64,000 nucleotides of DNA from CAZGXM01 sp964529795 (GTDB lineage Bacteria > Bacillota > JADQBR01), in NCBI GenBank assembly GCA_964529795.1, contig CAZGXM010000004.1, positions 15,456-79,455 on the forward strand, given 5' to 3'. The notes under the pieces were generated by a model. It saw only the letters and a list, made by a program, of their open reading frames with translations, did no database searches and was not told the DNA's origin. This document shows, piece after piece, positions 34,322 to 42,949 of this stretch (within the stretch, counting starts at the first letter, position 1; each line of letters starts with the position of its first letter). A program made the position numbers and the translations under genes.

Positions 34322-34414
34322 CTACTGTTTCACCAATGCCGCAAACCGGCCAAATAGATAGCGGCAGTCCCCGGGGCCCGGTGCCGCCTCGGGGTGAAGT
34401 ACTGCTGTCACAGT
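34322..34414 (-). pseudogene. carA: carA remnant: last 30 codons only
   Basis: The minus strand between the argD stop and carB encodes TVTAVLHPEAAPGPGDCRYL followed by FGRFAALVKQ and a stop. This matches the end of the CarA glutamine-amidotransferase domain, including the catalytic HPE pair and the PGP-x-D...LF-x-R/E-F tail. No start codon, no catalytic Cys nucleophile and none of the first roughly 330 residues are present. In the usual order argCJBD-carA-carB the missing part would lie exactly here, so an internal deletion has joined argD to the tail of carA. It is not functional. Confidence 0.82.
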
Positions 34415-34415
34415 T

Positions 34416-35609
34416 CTAATCTCCCGTTTCCAAGGCCTGTTTTAAAATTTTTATGGCGCTATCCACATCCTCCTTGGTAATGTTTAAGGGCGGCAGGAAG
34501 CGCAAGGTATTACCACCAATGCAGTTGATAAGCAATCCCTGCTTGAGACAGTAATCCACTATCCCCGCCCCGGACTTGGCAAGCTGTAATCCTAGCATCA
34601 GCCCCTTGCCACGTACTTCGGTAATAAAGTGATAATTATCCACCAGCTGCAGCAGTTCCTTTTGGAAGTAGTCACCAACAGCCGCGGCATTCTCTATCAT
34701 TTCCTCTGCTTCCATGGCTGTCAGCGCCGCCACGCCGGCAGCACAGGCCAGGGGATTGCCGCCAAAGGTAGAGGCGTGATCCCCCGGTTGGAAACCGGTG
34801 GCAACCTCCTCCCGGGCCAGCATGGCACCGATGGCCACGCCGCCGCCCAGTGCCTTGGCCAGGGAAAGAATATGGGGCTTGACGCCGTAGTGTTGAAAAG
34901 CAAACCACTTGCCGGTACGCCCGATGCCGCACTGAACCTCATCAAAAATTAGCAGGATATTATTTGCATCGCAGAATTTCATGACCTTTTGCAAGTAATC
35001 CGGGTCGGCGGTATAAACGCCGCCTTCTCCCTGGACCGGTTCCATTAACACGGCACAGGTGGCAGGAGTAACCGCTTCCACCAGCGCTTCAAAATCATTA
35101 AAGGACACATATTTGAACCCCTGGGGCAGGGGCGCATAACCCTTATGAAACTTCTCCTGCCCGGTGGCGGTAAGTGTGGCCAACGTGCGCCCGTGGAAAG
35201 ACTGTTTCATGGTAATGATTTCGTACTTTTCTTCTCCCCACGCGGTTTTTGCGAATTTGCGGGCCAGTTTAATGGCCGCCTCGTTGGCTTCCGCACCGCT
35301 GTTACAGAAAAACACCTTATCCAGACCTGATTTTTCCACCAGAATTTTTGCCAGCCGTACCTGCGGTTCAATCCAGTAGAGGTTGGAGCAATGGATTAGC
35401 TGCCCGGCCTGGGCACAAATAGCTTCACTGACCTTGGGATGACAGTGTCCCAAAGAATTCACCGCCAAACCGCCGACAAAGTCCAAATACTCCCTGCCAT
35501 CCGCATCCCACACCCGGGGGCCTTCGCCTTTTGCCAGGGCAAGAGACAAACGCCCGTAGGTATTCATGACATATTTTTTCCCCTGGTCAATAATTTCTTG
35601 GTTGGTCAT
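34416..35609 (-). CDS. argD: Acetylornithine aminotransferase, 397 aa
   Basis: PLP aminotransferase converting N-acetylglutamate semialdehyde to N-acetylornithine. It has the class-III signature LLIFDEVQCGIGRTGKWF and the PLP-lysine region LSLAKALGGG. The ATG at 35609 follows GAGGAG; the in-frame GTG three codons earlier overlaps that site. It starts five bases after argB stops. It ends right at the carA deletion scar but looks full length. Confidence 0.96.
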   Translation of the reverse strand: MTNQEIIDQGKKYVMNTYGRLSLALAKGEGPRVWDADGREYLDFVGGLAVNSLGHCHPKVSEAICAQAGQLIHCSNLYWIEPQVRLAKILVEKSGLDKVFFCNSGAEANEAAIKLARKFAKTAWGEEKYEIITMKQSFHGRTLATLTATGQEKFHKGYAPLPQGFKYVSFNDFEALVEAVTPATCAVLMEPVQGEGGVYTADPDYLQKVMKFCDANNILLIFDEVQCGIGRTGKWFAFQHYGVKPHILSLAKALGGGVAIGAMLAREEVATGFQPGDHASTFGGNPLACAAGVAALTAMEAEEMIENAAAVGDYFQKELLQLVDNYHFITEVRGKGLMLGLQLAKSGAGIVDYCLKQGLLINCIGGNTLRFLPPLNITKEDVDSAIKILKQALETGD

Positions 35610-35614
35610 CTTTT

Positions 35615-36511
35615 TCACTCCTCATCCCGAACTACCATGGTTCCTATTCCCTCATCGGTAAATATCTCCAACAGCAGCGAGTGTTTCAGCCGCCCGTCAA
35701 TAATATGGGTACGGCTCACTCCTTTTTCCAATGCACGGATGCAGCATTCCACTTTGGGTATCATTCCTCCCCCGATGACGCCCTGTTTGATTAAAGCGGG
35801 GATTTGGGAAACCGCCAAGGAAGAAATGAGCGTGTCCGGCCTGCCGCTGTCCCGCATAATCCCTTCTACATCAGTCAATAGCACCAGTTTATCAGCCTTG
35901 AGAGCTCCTGCCACTTCTCCGGCCACGGTATCCGCATTGATGTTATAGCTTTCACCGTCCTCACCCACGCCGATGGGAGCAACTACGGGGATGTAGCCCT
36001 TTTCAATCACAGTATTGATGATTTCCGGGTTTATTTCCGCAACCGCCCCTACATGGCCCAGGTCAACGCCTACTCTTTGCCCGCTGTCATTTTCCGTAAA
36101 GGTAATTTTCCGCCGGGCCTTAATAAGGGAGGCATCCTTGCCGCTGATACCGATGGCTTTCCCGCCGTGCTGGTTTATCAGTGACACAATTTCCTTGTTT
36201 ATTTTACCTGCCAGTACCATCTCCACAATTTCCATGGTTTCCCTGTCCGTTACCCGCAGGCCGTTGACAAAAGCGCTCTTCTTGCCAACCCTTTCCAGCA
36301 TCTTATTTATTTCCGGCCCGCCGCCGTGGACAATCACCGGATTCATTCCCACAAATTTCATTAAAATAGCGTCCTTGATAACGGCATGCTTCAACTCACA
36401 GTTGGCCATGGCATGACCGCCGTACTTGATCACCACCGTTTTGCCGTAAAATTTTTTAATATACGGTAGTGCCTCAACAAGAATATTTGTTTTTTCCAAC
36501 GGAGAAATCAT
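35615..36511 (-). CDS. argB: Acetylglutamate kinase, 298 aa
   Basis: Phosphorylates N-acetylglutamate. The KYGGHAM substrate loop (about 29-35), VHGGGPEINKML and the C-terminal GGMIPKVECC regions are conserved. An N-terminal helix of about 20 residues before the core, as in arginine-inhibited hexameric forms, suggests feedback inhibition; this is inferred. The ATG follows GGGGGGAGCAGG. It lies in the arg operon, 12 bases after argJ. Confidence 0.96.
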   Translation of the reverse strand: MISPLEKTNILVEALPYIKKFYGKTVVIKYGGHAMANCELKHAVIKDAILMKFVGMNPVIVHGGGPEINKMLERVGKKSAFVNGLRVTDRETMEIVEMVLAGKINKEIVSLINQHGGKAIGISGKDASLIKARRKITFTENDSGQRVGVDLGHVGAVAEINPEIINTVIEKGYIPVVAPIGVGEDGESYNINADTVAGEVAGALKADKLVLLTDVEGIMRDSGRPDTLISSLAVSQIPALIKQGVIGGGMIPKVECCIRALEKGVSRTHIIDGRLKHSLLLEIFTDEGIGTMVVRDEE

Positions 36512-36523
36512 CCTGCTCCCCCC

Positions 36524-37747
36524 CTATGTACGGTAGTCAGCATTGATTTTTACATAGTCATATGAAAAATCACATGTCCAGGCCGTAGCACACTTGTCAC
36601 CCGCATTCAAGTCCACCCGGGCGGTAATTTCCTTGCAGGCCAGGATTTCCTTGGCTTTCCGCTCGTCAAACCGCAAGCCGGTTCCTTGGGCCAGCACCTG
36701 CTCGCTGCCCGCCTCGCTTTCAAGCCAAATATCCACCCGGCCGGGATCAAATTCCGCACCGGAATAGCCCACCGCAGTAAAAATACGCCCCCAGTTAGCA
36801 TCCTCACCAAAAAACGCTGTCTTGACCAGATTGGAATTTGCCACCGCCATGGCCGCCCGGCGGGCATCCTCTACCGTACAGGCATTATTGATAGTAATGG
36901 TAAGCAGCTTTGTTGCCCCTTCGCCGTCCCTGACTATTTCCCTGGCCAAGTGCACGGCCACCTGCTTCAAGGCCGCGGTAAAGGTTTCGTAATCCCCATT
37001 CATCTCGGTAATTTCACTGTTGCCGGCAGTGCCGGCTGCCAGCAGGGCCACCATGTCGTTGGTGCTGGTATCCCCGTCCACGGTAATCATGTTGAATGTT
37101 TCCTCCACCACCCGGGAAAGGGCCAACTGCAGCATCTCTTTGGAAATGCTAACATCGGTAGCTAAAAACCCCAGCATGGTAGCCATATCGGGGTTAATCA
37201 TGCCGCTACCCTTGGCCATACCGCCGATAACCACACTTTTACCGCCCAGTTCAAATTCCACCGCGTATTCTTTGGGATAGGTATCGGTGGTCATAATTGC
37301 CTCTGCCGCATCCTTACCACCCTGTGAGGATAAACGTTCAACGCATTGCTTTATGCCCTGGCGTACCTTTTCCATGGGCAGGTTGACGCCAATTACCCCG
37401 GTAGAGCCCACAATAACCTGGTGAGACTGCAAACCCAGCAGTTCAGCGGTAAGACTTATCATTTCCCGGGCATCCTTTAACCCCTGTTCCCCGGTACAGG
37501 CATTGGCCACCCCGCTGTTTACCACCATTGCCCGGGCTTCACCCCGAACCAGATTCTGGGCATTGACCAACAGCGGCGCAGCCTTGACTTTGTTTTTGGT
37601 ATACACTGCTGCCGCCCGGGCGGGGCTTTCACTGTACACCAGCGCCACATCTTTTTTGTTTTTACTTTTGATTTGTACCCCGACGCCGGCAGCGGTAAAC
37701 CCCGGTACCGCCGTGATGCCACCGCCAACAACTTTCAGTTCAACCAT
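36524..37747 (-). CDS. argJ: Glutamate N-acetyltransferase/acetylornithine acetyltransferase, 407 aa
   Basis: Recycles the acetyl group from N-acetylornithine to glutamate, making the pathway cyclic, and may also use acetyl-CoA. The proenzyme cuts itself before the catalytic Thr (T190 in NPDMATMLGF) into two chains, and KGSGMINP just before is conserved. The ATG at 37747 follows GGGGGAG; the longer ORF has no support. It is 16 bases after argC. Confidence 0.95.
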   Translation of the reverse strand: MVELKVVGGGITAVPGFTAAGVGVQIKSKNKKDVALVYSESPARAAAVYTKNKVKAAPLLVNAQNLVRGEARAMVVNSGVANACTGEQGLKDAREMISLTAELLGLQSHQVIVGSTGVIGVNLPMEKVRQGIKQCVERLSSQGGKDAAEAIMTTDTYPKEYAVEFELGGKSVVIGGMAKGSGMINPDMATMLGFLATDVSISKEMLQLALSRVVEETFNMITVDGDTSTNDMVALLAAGTAGNSEITEMNGDYETFTAALKQVAVHLAREIVRDGEGATKLLTITINNACTVEDARRAAMAVANSNLVKTAFFGEDANWGRIFTAVGYSGAEFDPGRVDIWLESEAGSEQVLAQGTGLRFDERKAKEILACKEITARVDLNAGDKCATAWTCDFSYDYVKINADYRT

Positions 37748-37763
37748 TATAACTCCCCCTGTA

Positions 37764-38795
37764 TTATGGTAAGATGCCTGTGCCGTACAAACCGGTAGTC
37801 TCAGGCAGCCCACTGATGATATTTAAGTTTTGCACTGCCTGGCCGGATGCACCCTTGACCAGATTATCAATACAACTGACCACAATCAACCGCCTTGTCC
37901 TTTTATCCACGGTTAAGTTTAGAAAACAATCATTTGCACCGTAGCAATATTTTGTTTTCGGCCACCGGCCCCGGGGTAAAAGCTTCACAAACGGCTCCGC
38001 CGCATAGTATTCCCGGTAAATGTTTCGTAAGCTATCCTCGCCGATTTCCCCTGCCAGAGACGCATAAATGGTACTGAGCATCCCCCTGGTCATGGGCACC
38101 AGGTGGGGGGTGAAACTTACAGTCACCTGTTCCCCAAAAAGTTTAGCTAATTCCTGCTCAATTTCCGGGGTGTGCCGGTGAGAAGCCACACCGTAAGCAG
38201 AGAATGAATCATTGACTTCACTAAAGTGGGTGGCCAGGGAAAGCTTACGTCCTGCCCCGGACACACCGGACTTGGCGTCAATGATAATGGAATCTGTTTT
38301 AATAATACCTTTCCCCGCCAGCGGTGCCAGGGCCAGCAAAACACTGGTGGGATAACAGCCCGGATTGGCCACCAACCGAGCAGCTTTGATGCTTTCCCGG
38401 TTTATTTCCGGCAAGCCGTAAATGCCATCTTCCAGCCAATGGGGGTGGCTGTGTTCGCTGCCGTACCACTGCCGGTAGACAGCGGCATTATCCAGCCGAA
38501 AATCCGCACCCAAATCTATCGCTTTCACCTGCCGCGCCCTGGCATCCGCCACCACCGGCCCGGACAAACCGTGAGGCAAGGCAATAAATAGATACTGGCA
38601 GCGGTCCAAAAGTTCCGGCCTGTATTCCTCCAACCTCAGGTCTATACCGGTAAGGTGGGGGTAAACTGCAGCCAGTTCTTTTCCCGCATAACTCCGGGAA
38701 GTTGCAAGAACAATCTCCGCTTTTTCATGACGAACCAACAGCTGTAATAATTGTAAACCGGTATAACCGGTAGCGCCAACAATCCCTACTTTCAT
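37764..38795 (-). CDS. argC: N-acetyl-gamma-glutamyl-phosphate reductase, 343 aa
   Basis: NADPH-dependent reduction in the third step of ornithine synthesis. It has the Rossmann GATGYTG at residues 7-13 and catalytic C147 in NPGCYPTS. It is the first gene of the arg operon, directly behind the promoter with its ARG box. The ATG follows AAGGTGATAG. Confidence 0.97.
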   Translation of the reverse strand: MKVGIVGATGYTGLQLLQLLVRHEKAEIVLATSRSYAGKELAAVYPHLTGIDLRLEEYRPELLDRCQYLFIALPHGLSGPVVADARARQVKAIDLGADFRLDNAAVYRQWYGSEHSHPHWLEDGIYGLPEINRESIKAARLVANPGCYPTSVLLALAPLAGKGIIKTDSIIIDAKSGVSGAGRKLSLATHFSEVNDSFSAYGVASHRHTPEIEQELAKLFGEQVTVSFTPHLVPMTRGMLSTIYASLAGEIGEDSLRNIYREYYAAEPFVKLLPRGRWPKTKYCYGANDCFLNLTVDKRTRRLIVVSCIDNLVKGASGQAVQNLNIISGLPETTGLYGTGILP

Positions 38796-38819
38796 TTACT
38801 ATCACCTTCATAATGTAAT

Positions 38820-38837
38820 TGTTTATAATTATACACA
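38820..38837 (-). promoter_or_regulatory. ARG box (ArgR/AhrC operator) of the arg operon
   Basis: TGTGTATAATTATAAACA on the minus strand matches the 18-bp ARG consensus TNTGNATWWWWATNCANA with one mismatch. It overlaps the -10 box and start site of the argC promoter. A weaker half-like copy (ATGAATATACAT) lies just upstream. ArgR bound to arginine would block transcription. Confidence 0.82.
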
Positions 38838-38856
38838 TTAATGTATATTCATGCAA
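38828..38856 (-). promoter_or_regulatory. Sigma-A promoter of the arg operon
   Basis: TTGCAT (38851-38856), 17-base spacer, perfect TATAAT (38828-38833) on the minus strand. Transcription starts near 38821, about 25 bases before the argC start codon. Confidence 0.88.
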
Positions 38857-38861
38857 TAGGA

Positions 38862-38893
38862 TAGAAAAAAATCTCCGGCTTGCGGAGATTTTT
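38862..38893. terminator. Terminator upstream of the arg promoter
   Basis: ATCTCCG (38871-38877) pairs with CGGAGAT (38883-38889), with T-runs on both strands, stronger on the minus strand. It likely stops leftward transcripts from 39497 before the arg operon. Confidence 0.75.
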
Positions 38894-38947
38894 CGTCCCA
38901 ATTATGGTTATACTAACCACCAACTTGAAATTAAGGAGGTCATGCCT

Positions 38948-39106
38948 GTGGCAGAAATTATCTGTGACGGCAGCTGCCAGCACCAAAAGGACAGTACCTG
39001 CGAGCTGGACATACTCTCACTGCCGTTAAGACATGGTACCGGCACACGCTGCCCCAAACTTGGACAGCCGGGCCGGTCTAGAAAACCCGGTATTCCTCTT
39101 GAGTAA
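38948..39106 (+). CDS. DUF1540-like Cys-rich small protein, 52 aa
   Basis: Starts MAEIICDGSCQHQKDSTCELD with cysteines at 6, 10 and 18 and one further Cys (RCPKLG), resembling the DUF1540 pattern of short Cys-rich motifs that probably bind metal. The GTG at 38948 is chosen because AAGGAGG lies eight bases upstream; the in-frame ATG two codons earlier is too close to it. It ends in a basic segment and overlaps the convergent 39078-39497 gene by 29 bases. Function unknown. Confidence 0.6.
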   Translation: MAEIICDGSCQHQKDSTCELDILSLPLRHGTGTRCPKLGQPGRSRKPGIPLE

Positions 39107-39497
39107 TTGCCTTGCCAACAGCAATGCCGAACAGAAACGCACCGATTACTTCCGCGGGCAGGGCATTGGGTTTTAAAAGCCAGAGCGGTACGGGCAGTTT
39201 TGCCACCGTAAGTACAATGGGCAGCAGGGCAAGAATTAGTGCCGGCAGACCGATAATCACCAGTACCGCCCAATCAAAGGTCAATCGCATGCCAGGCTGG
39301 GTGAGGTCGTGATAAATTCGCGGCAGTTCCACCAGAAATCCCGCCAACGCCAGCCACAACGCCATTATTGCCCGCTGCATGAAATATGCACTCACGGACC
39401 CTTGAGCCGCGTGGCCCAGGGTAGCAGCGTAACGATTAAATAACATTATGCTCGCCAAAACCGCAAGAATAGCAATTAGCTCCAAAAATCGTTTCAT
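39078..39497 (-). CDS. Hypothetical membrane protein, 139 aa
   Basis: Three or four hydrophobic helices (about 5-20, 38-58, 72-100 and 112-128) with short loops. The start MKRFLELIAILAVLASIM lies behind GGGGTGATGAA. I do not recognise the family. The even spacing of helices and absence of charged motifs suggest a small integral membrane protein of unknown role. It is followed by the terminator at 38862-38893. Confidence 0.7.
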   Translation of the reverse strand: MKRFLELIAILAVLASIMLFNRYAATLGHAAQGSVSAYFMQRAIMALWLALAGFLVELPRIYHDLTQPGMRLTFDWAVLVIIGLPALILALLPIVLTVAKLPVPLWLLKPNALPAEVIGAFLFGIAVGKAITQEEYRVF

Positions 39498-39568
39498 TTC
39501 ATCACCCCACTGGGCTTTTTAACATTTTTCTACAAATACTGCTGGAAAACCTGCGGGAATTTAAAAAT

Positions 39569-39819
39569 TTATTTCAATACAAGTTTTCCCTGCTGCAAAA
39601 TTACCATACCGTCTATTTTGACAGTGGCTGACAGTATCATACCATCCAAATGGAATATTCAATTAACTGGGCTTCGGTTTCCAGTTCCACCGCCTGGTTG
39701 AAAAACGCCCGGCCCAGCTCCAGCTGGGGTGTATCCACCACCACCAATACACTGTCTCCTTTTTTTACTCGCAGACAGGAGACCAGCACGTTTTTTGCTG
39801 CTTGAAACATTTTATCCAT
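39569..39819 (-). pseudogene. Internally deleted M29-type aminopeptidase gene
   Basis: The N-terminal part starts MDKMFQAAKNVLVSCLRVKK behind a perfect GGAGG site and looks like the first 55-60 residues of family-M29 aminopeptidases (aminopeptidase T type: VKKGDSVLVVVDTPQLELGRAF). The frame then breaks. From about 39652 another frame reads FHLDGMILSATVKIDGMVIL and then QQGKLVLK plus stop, the characteristic M29 C-terminus. About 280 middle residues, including all metal ligands, are gone. Intact M29 enzymes are about 370 residues. It is a deletion scar, not a functional enzyme. Confidence 0.72.
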
Positions 39820-39848
39820 ATCCAACACCTCCAAATAGCTCAAGGTGC

Positions 39849-40865
39849 CTAACCCCTTGAGTTATTTATTATTGCCAAATTATAACCGCAGCGGCCACAC
39901 TGCGTGCCCTGCAAATGTTCTATGGTTACCCTGCCCCAGCGGCGGGAAATAGCGAGGACGCCGCACTGCGGGCAGTAAGTGTCGCTTTTGCCCAGTTCCG
40001 GGGCATTGCCCAAATAGACATGGTGCAGCTCTTCCCGGGCCATGTCATAAGCTTTTTCCATGGCTTCCAGCGGTGTGGGCGGTAAGTCCATCTTAAAGGC
40101 AGGAAAGTAACGGGATAAATGCAGCGGCGTATCCTTTCCCGCCTCTGCTGCCAGCCACCGCGCCAACTCGCCAATTTCTTCGGGGCTGTCATTTTCCCCG
40201 GTTACCAGCAGCGTGGTTACTTCCACATGGCAACCGTGCTCTTTTGCAAGGGCGATGTTTCTTTTTACATCCTCCACCCTGCCACCGGTCAGACGCCGGT
40301 AATAATCCTCACTGAATCCCTTCAAGTCAATGTTAAATGCGTCAACCAGCGGCAAAAGCTCAAGGAAGGGTTCTTTATTCATAAAACCGTTGGACACCAC
40401 CACTGTTTTCAGGTTGCTTTTTCGTGCCTCTGCACTGGCGGCCAGGAGGTACTCAAAGCTCACCAGCGGCTCGTTGTATGTAAAAGCGATGCCAATGCTT
40501 TCCGGCGCCCGGGCCAGGACTATTTCCGTCAAATCAGCGGGCGAAATATACCGTGTGTTGGGCTGCCCGTGGGCCAGGGAATAGTTCTGGCAAAAACGAC
40601 AGCGCAAATTACACCCCCTGCTGCCCACGGAAAAAATGGCACTGCCGGGGTAAAAATGGTACAGGGGTTTTTTCTCTATGGGGTCGATGGCAAAAGAAGC
40701 ACACTGGCCGTAAGTTTCCGCCACCAACCTCCCCTCCCGGTTGCGCCTGACCCGGCAAATTCCCACCTTACCCGGGCCAATCACACACCGGTGGGGACAC
40801 AATAAGCAGCGCACTTTATTGTTTTCAATGTGCTCATAATAAGCAGCCTCCCGTTGCTTTTGCAC
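39849..40865 (-). CDS. amrS: AmmeMemoRadiSam radical SAM enzyme, 338 aa
   Basis: Radical SAM protein with CNLRCRFC (C85, C89, C92) binding the catalytic [4Fe-4S] cluster. The N-terminal Cys set (C20, C23, C27, C37) and a C-terminal zinc-ribbon-like region (CPQCG...CGRCG) mark the AmrS family. The reaction is unresolved. Members are coupled to AMMECR1 and Memo proteins, which here are fused and encoded directly upstream (15-base gap). The GTG start follows GGGGGTGA. The degraded aminopeptidase gene lies just downstream. Confidence 0.9.
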   Translation of the reverse strand: MQKQREAAYYEHIENNKVRCLLCPHRCVIGPGKVGICRVRRNREGRLVAETYGQCASFAIDPIEKKPLYHFYPGSAIFSVGSRGCNLRCRFCQNYSLAHGQPNTRYISPADLTEIVLARAPESIGIAFTYNEPLVSFEYLLAASAEARKSNLKTVVVSNGFMNKEPFLELLPLVDAFNIDLKGFSEDYYRRLTGGRVEDVKRNIALAKEHGCHVEVTTLLVTGENDSPEEIGELARWLAAEAGKDTPLHLSRYFPAFKMDLPPTPLEAMEKAYDMAREELHHVYLGNAPELGKSDTYCPQCGVLAISRRWGRVTIEHLQGTQCGRCGYNLAIINNSRG

Positions 40866-40879
40866 CGGACTGTCACCCC

Positions 40880-42283
40880 CTACTGATACCTGTCCACCTT
40901 GAACCGTTTCAGTTGGTATTTCTCGCCGGGCCTGATGCCGCCTTTATGCATGGCAATGCGCACCTGTTCCTTTGGCGTATCAATGCCTTCCAGATTAGGC
41001 AGTAAAAGGCCGGAGCGCGACCCGGAAGTGACGATCACCCCATACTCTTTGGGGTCCAACTCGTCAATGCTTTCTATCTCTTCCGGCGGGTGAAGTATGT
41101 CCACGGAATAGGTTATTTCAGGAAGTTCATGCTCCTCAACGGGATGAAAACGAGGGTCCCGCAGCCCGGCACCGAGAGCATTATGCATCACTTCTTCGGT
41201 CAAGCTGTCCCGGGTGGGTTCAACAGTGCCAATACATCCCCTGAGTTGCCCGTGTTTCTTTAAGGAAACAAACACTCCCGCTCTTTGCGGAAAGCCTTCG
41301 GGCAATTTAAAGTCCGGTTCAATAACTTTGCCGTGGCGGATAAACCCCTCCAGGGTCTCCCTGGCCAAGCGTACTATCGCATGTTCATTTTTCCTTACTT
41401 TAGTCATGGTTTCTTCCTGGTAGCTTTTCAGCTTGGAAATCAAGCTTTCTCCTTTATTTCCCCCCCTGAAAAGCTCTGCAACCAGGTAACCCACACCGAA
41501 AGGACCCTGGTAAGAAATAACCTGAGGCTGTATTTTGTAGCCGTCCAGGCAGCCCAGCAACATGATCAGCGGTCGCAGGCCGCATTCCCCCGCTTCTTCA
41601 ACAAAGGCCCGGGGTAAGTGGACAATCTTTTCCACAGCACCCTGTTCCAGAGCCTCACGCAGTTCCCGGTCAAATTTCTCGCCCCGGGGACTAAACCCTG
41701 CCGGTGCCCCGGGTGTCAGGCGGTGGGACAGGTCCCCGCTGGCTACCACGGCAACATTGCTGTCGGCACTTTCTCCCGCCTGCTGTAGCGCCATGCCAAA
41801 AGTATATAGTTCCAGTGGCGGTAAAAACCCCATGGCCACCACTACCAATGAACCATTAAAACCTGCTTTTTTCAGGTAGTAAAGCGGCACCATCACGCCA
41901 TGGTCCAGGGACAAGTTCAAGCCGTAATCCCCGGCAAGCTCTTCATCAATGAAGGCAACCGCTATACCCTTTTCACTGCATTTATCCCGCAGTTCACTGG
42001 CCAACCGGGTCTCGTTGGGATAATCAAACTTAACCATTGGCGCCCGAAACTGCCCCATATCTCCCTGCAGCCTGTCCACCGCAGTCAGGGCAACTGCATC
42101 CTGAAACACGTTTCCGTGGGGTGTGATAATCACCACCGTATCCGGGTCGGCGTCAACCAGTCTCCCTGCCACCTGTCCCATGGCATCAATGGTGTCCCTG
42201 CATTTATCAGTTTCCCGCCCACCCACTTCGGGTAAAATTATGGGCGGGTGTGGCATAAAACAAGCATATTTCAGGTTGCTCAC
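40880..42283 (-). CDS. Memo-AMMECR1 fusion (AmmeMemoRadiSam A/B), 467 aa
   Basis: The N-terminal half (about 1-265) is a class-III extradiol dioxygenase/Memo-like domain with an MPHPPIILPEVGG start and the conserved TPHG and SGDLSHRL histidines. The C-terminal half (about 285-467) is an AMMECR1 domain with the hallmark LRGCIGTVEPTRDSL. Both families are conserved in archaea, bacteria and humans, but the bacterial reaction is unknown. The GTG at 42283 follows GAGGAGG. It is co-transcribed with amrS; the fusion plus linkage implies one complex or pathway, perhaps iron- or radical-dependent modification. Confidence 0.9.
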   Translation of the reverse strand: MSNLKYACFMPHPPIILPEVGGRETDKCRDTIDAMGQVAGRLVDADPDTVVIITPHGNVFQDAVALTAVDRLQGDMGQFRAPMVKFDYPNETRLASELRDKCSEKGIAVAFIDEELAGDYGLNLSLDHGVMVPLYYLKKAGFNGSLVVVAMGFLPPLELYTFGMALQQAGESADSNVAVVASGDLSHRLTPGAPAGFSPRGEKFDRELREALEQGAVEKIVHLPRAFVEEAGECGLRPLIMLLGCLDGYKIQPQVISYQGPFGVGYLVAELFRGGNKGESLISKLKSYQEETMTKVRKNEHAIVRLARETLEGFIRHGKVIEPDFKLPEGFPQRAGVFVSLKKHGQLRGCIGTVEPTRDSLTEEVMHNALGAGLRDPRFHPVEEHELPEITYSVDILHPPEEIESIDELDPKEYGVIVTSGSRSGLLLPNLEGIDTPKEQVRIAMHKGGIRPGEKYQLKRFKVDRYQ

Positions 42284-42406
42284 GGCAACCACCTCCTCAA
42301 ACCGGCATTTTCGTTAGTGTACCCATTTACAAGGTAATTACCAAACCAACAAAACAGCTACTTTCAGTCCTGGTCCGGTTATGACCAGAGAAGAACTGCC
42401 CACTTA

Positions 42407-42904
42407 CTACGGACATGTATCTTTTCCCCAATTATTCTCGGCCAGTCCTTCCAATTCTAATAACGCCCGCTTAACATCAACACCGCTGCCGAAACCGCCC
42501 AGTCCCCGTTTGGCAACCACCCGGTGGCAGGGCACCAGTAAAGGTACGGGGTTCTTCCCCAAAGCCTGTCCCACTGCCTGAAAACCCCCGGGACAGCCGG
42601 TGCGTTCCGCCAGCCAGGCGTAGGTCCTAACCGAACCGTAATCAATCGCCCTGCAGTCCCGCCAAACTTTTTTCTGAAAATCCGTCCCATCCAGTTCCGC
42701 CCAGTCCACGGGTAAGGTGTTGAGATCAACCGGCTTGCCGTGAAAGTACTCGTTCACCAGCTTAACAATTTCCGCAAACCAGCCAGGGTACGTTTCCCCG
42801 GAGTTCAATACTTCTTCATCCCTTAAAGTGACTTTCACTATTCCCCTGTGGTTGGCAGTCAGGGTAATTCGACCCACTAAGGTGTTGAACTGATGGTAAA
42901 ACAT
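42407..42904 (-). CDS. ogt: Methylated-DNA-protein-cysteine methyltransferase, 165 aa
   Basis: Suicide repair protein removing the alkyl group from O6-alkylguanine. The acceptor is C126 in the PCHRVV motif, with the DNA-binding helix region FQAVGQALGKNPVPLL before it. The length and N-terminal domain fit Ogt rather than the short Atl type. It is soluble. It lies between the AmmeMemoRadiSam pair and cwlD, with no obvious functional link. Confidence 0.95.
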   Translation of the reverse strand: MFYHQFNTLVGRITLTANHRGIVKVTLRDEEVLNSGETYPGWFAEIVKLVNEYFHGKPVDLNTLPVDWAELDGTDFQKKVWRDCRAIDYGSVRTYAWLAERTGCPGGFQAVGQALGKNPVPLLVPCHRVVAKRGLGGFGSGVDVKRALLELEGLAENNWGKDTCP

Positions 42905-42949
42905 TTTTCCCCTCCTCTGAAGGGTATTATTTCCACAAAACAGTTTCGG

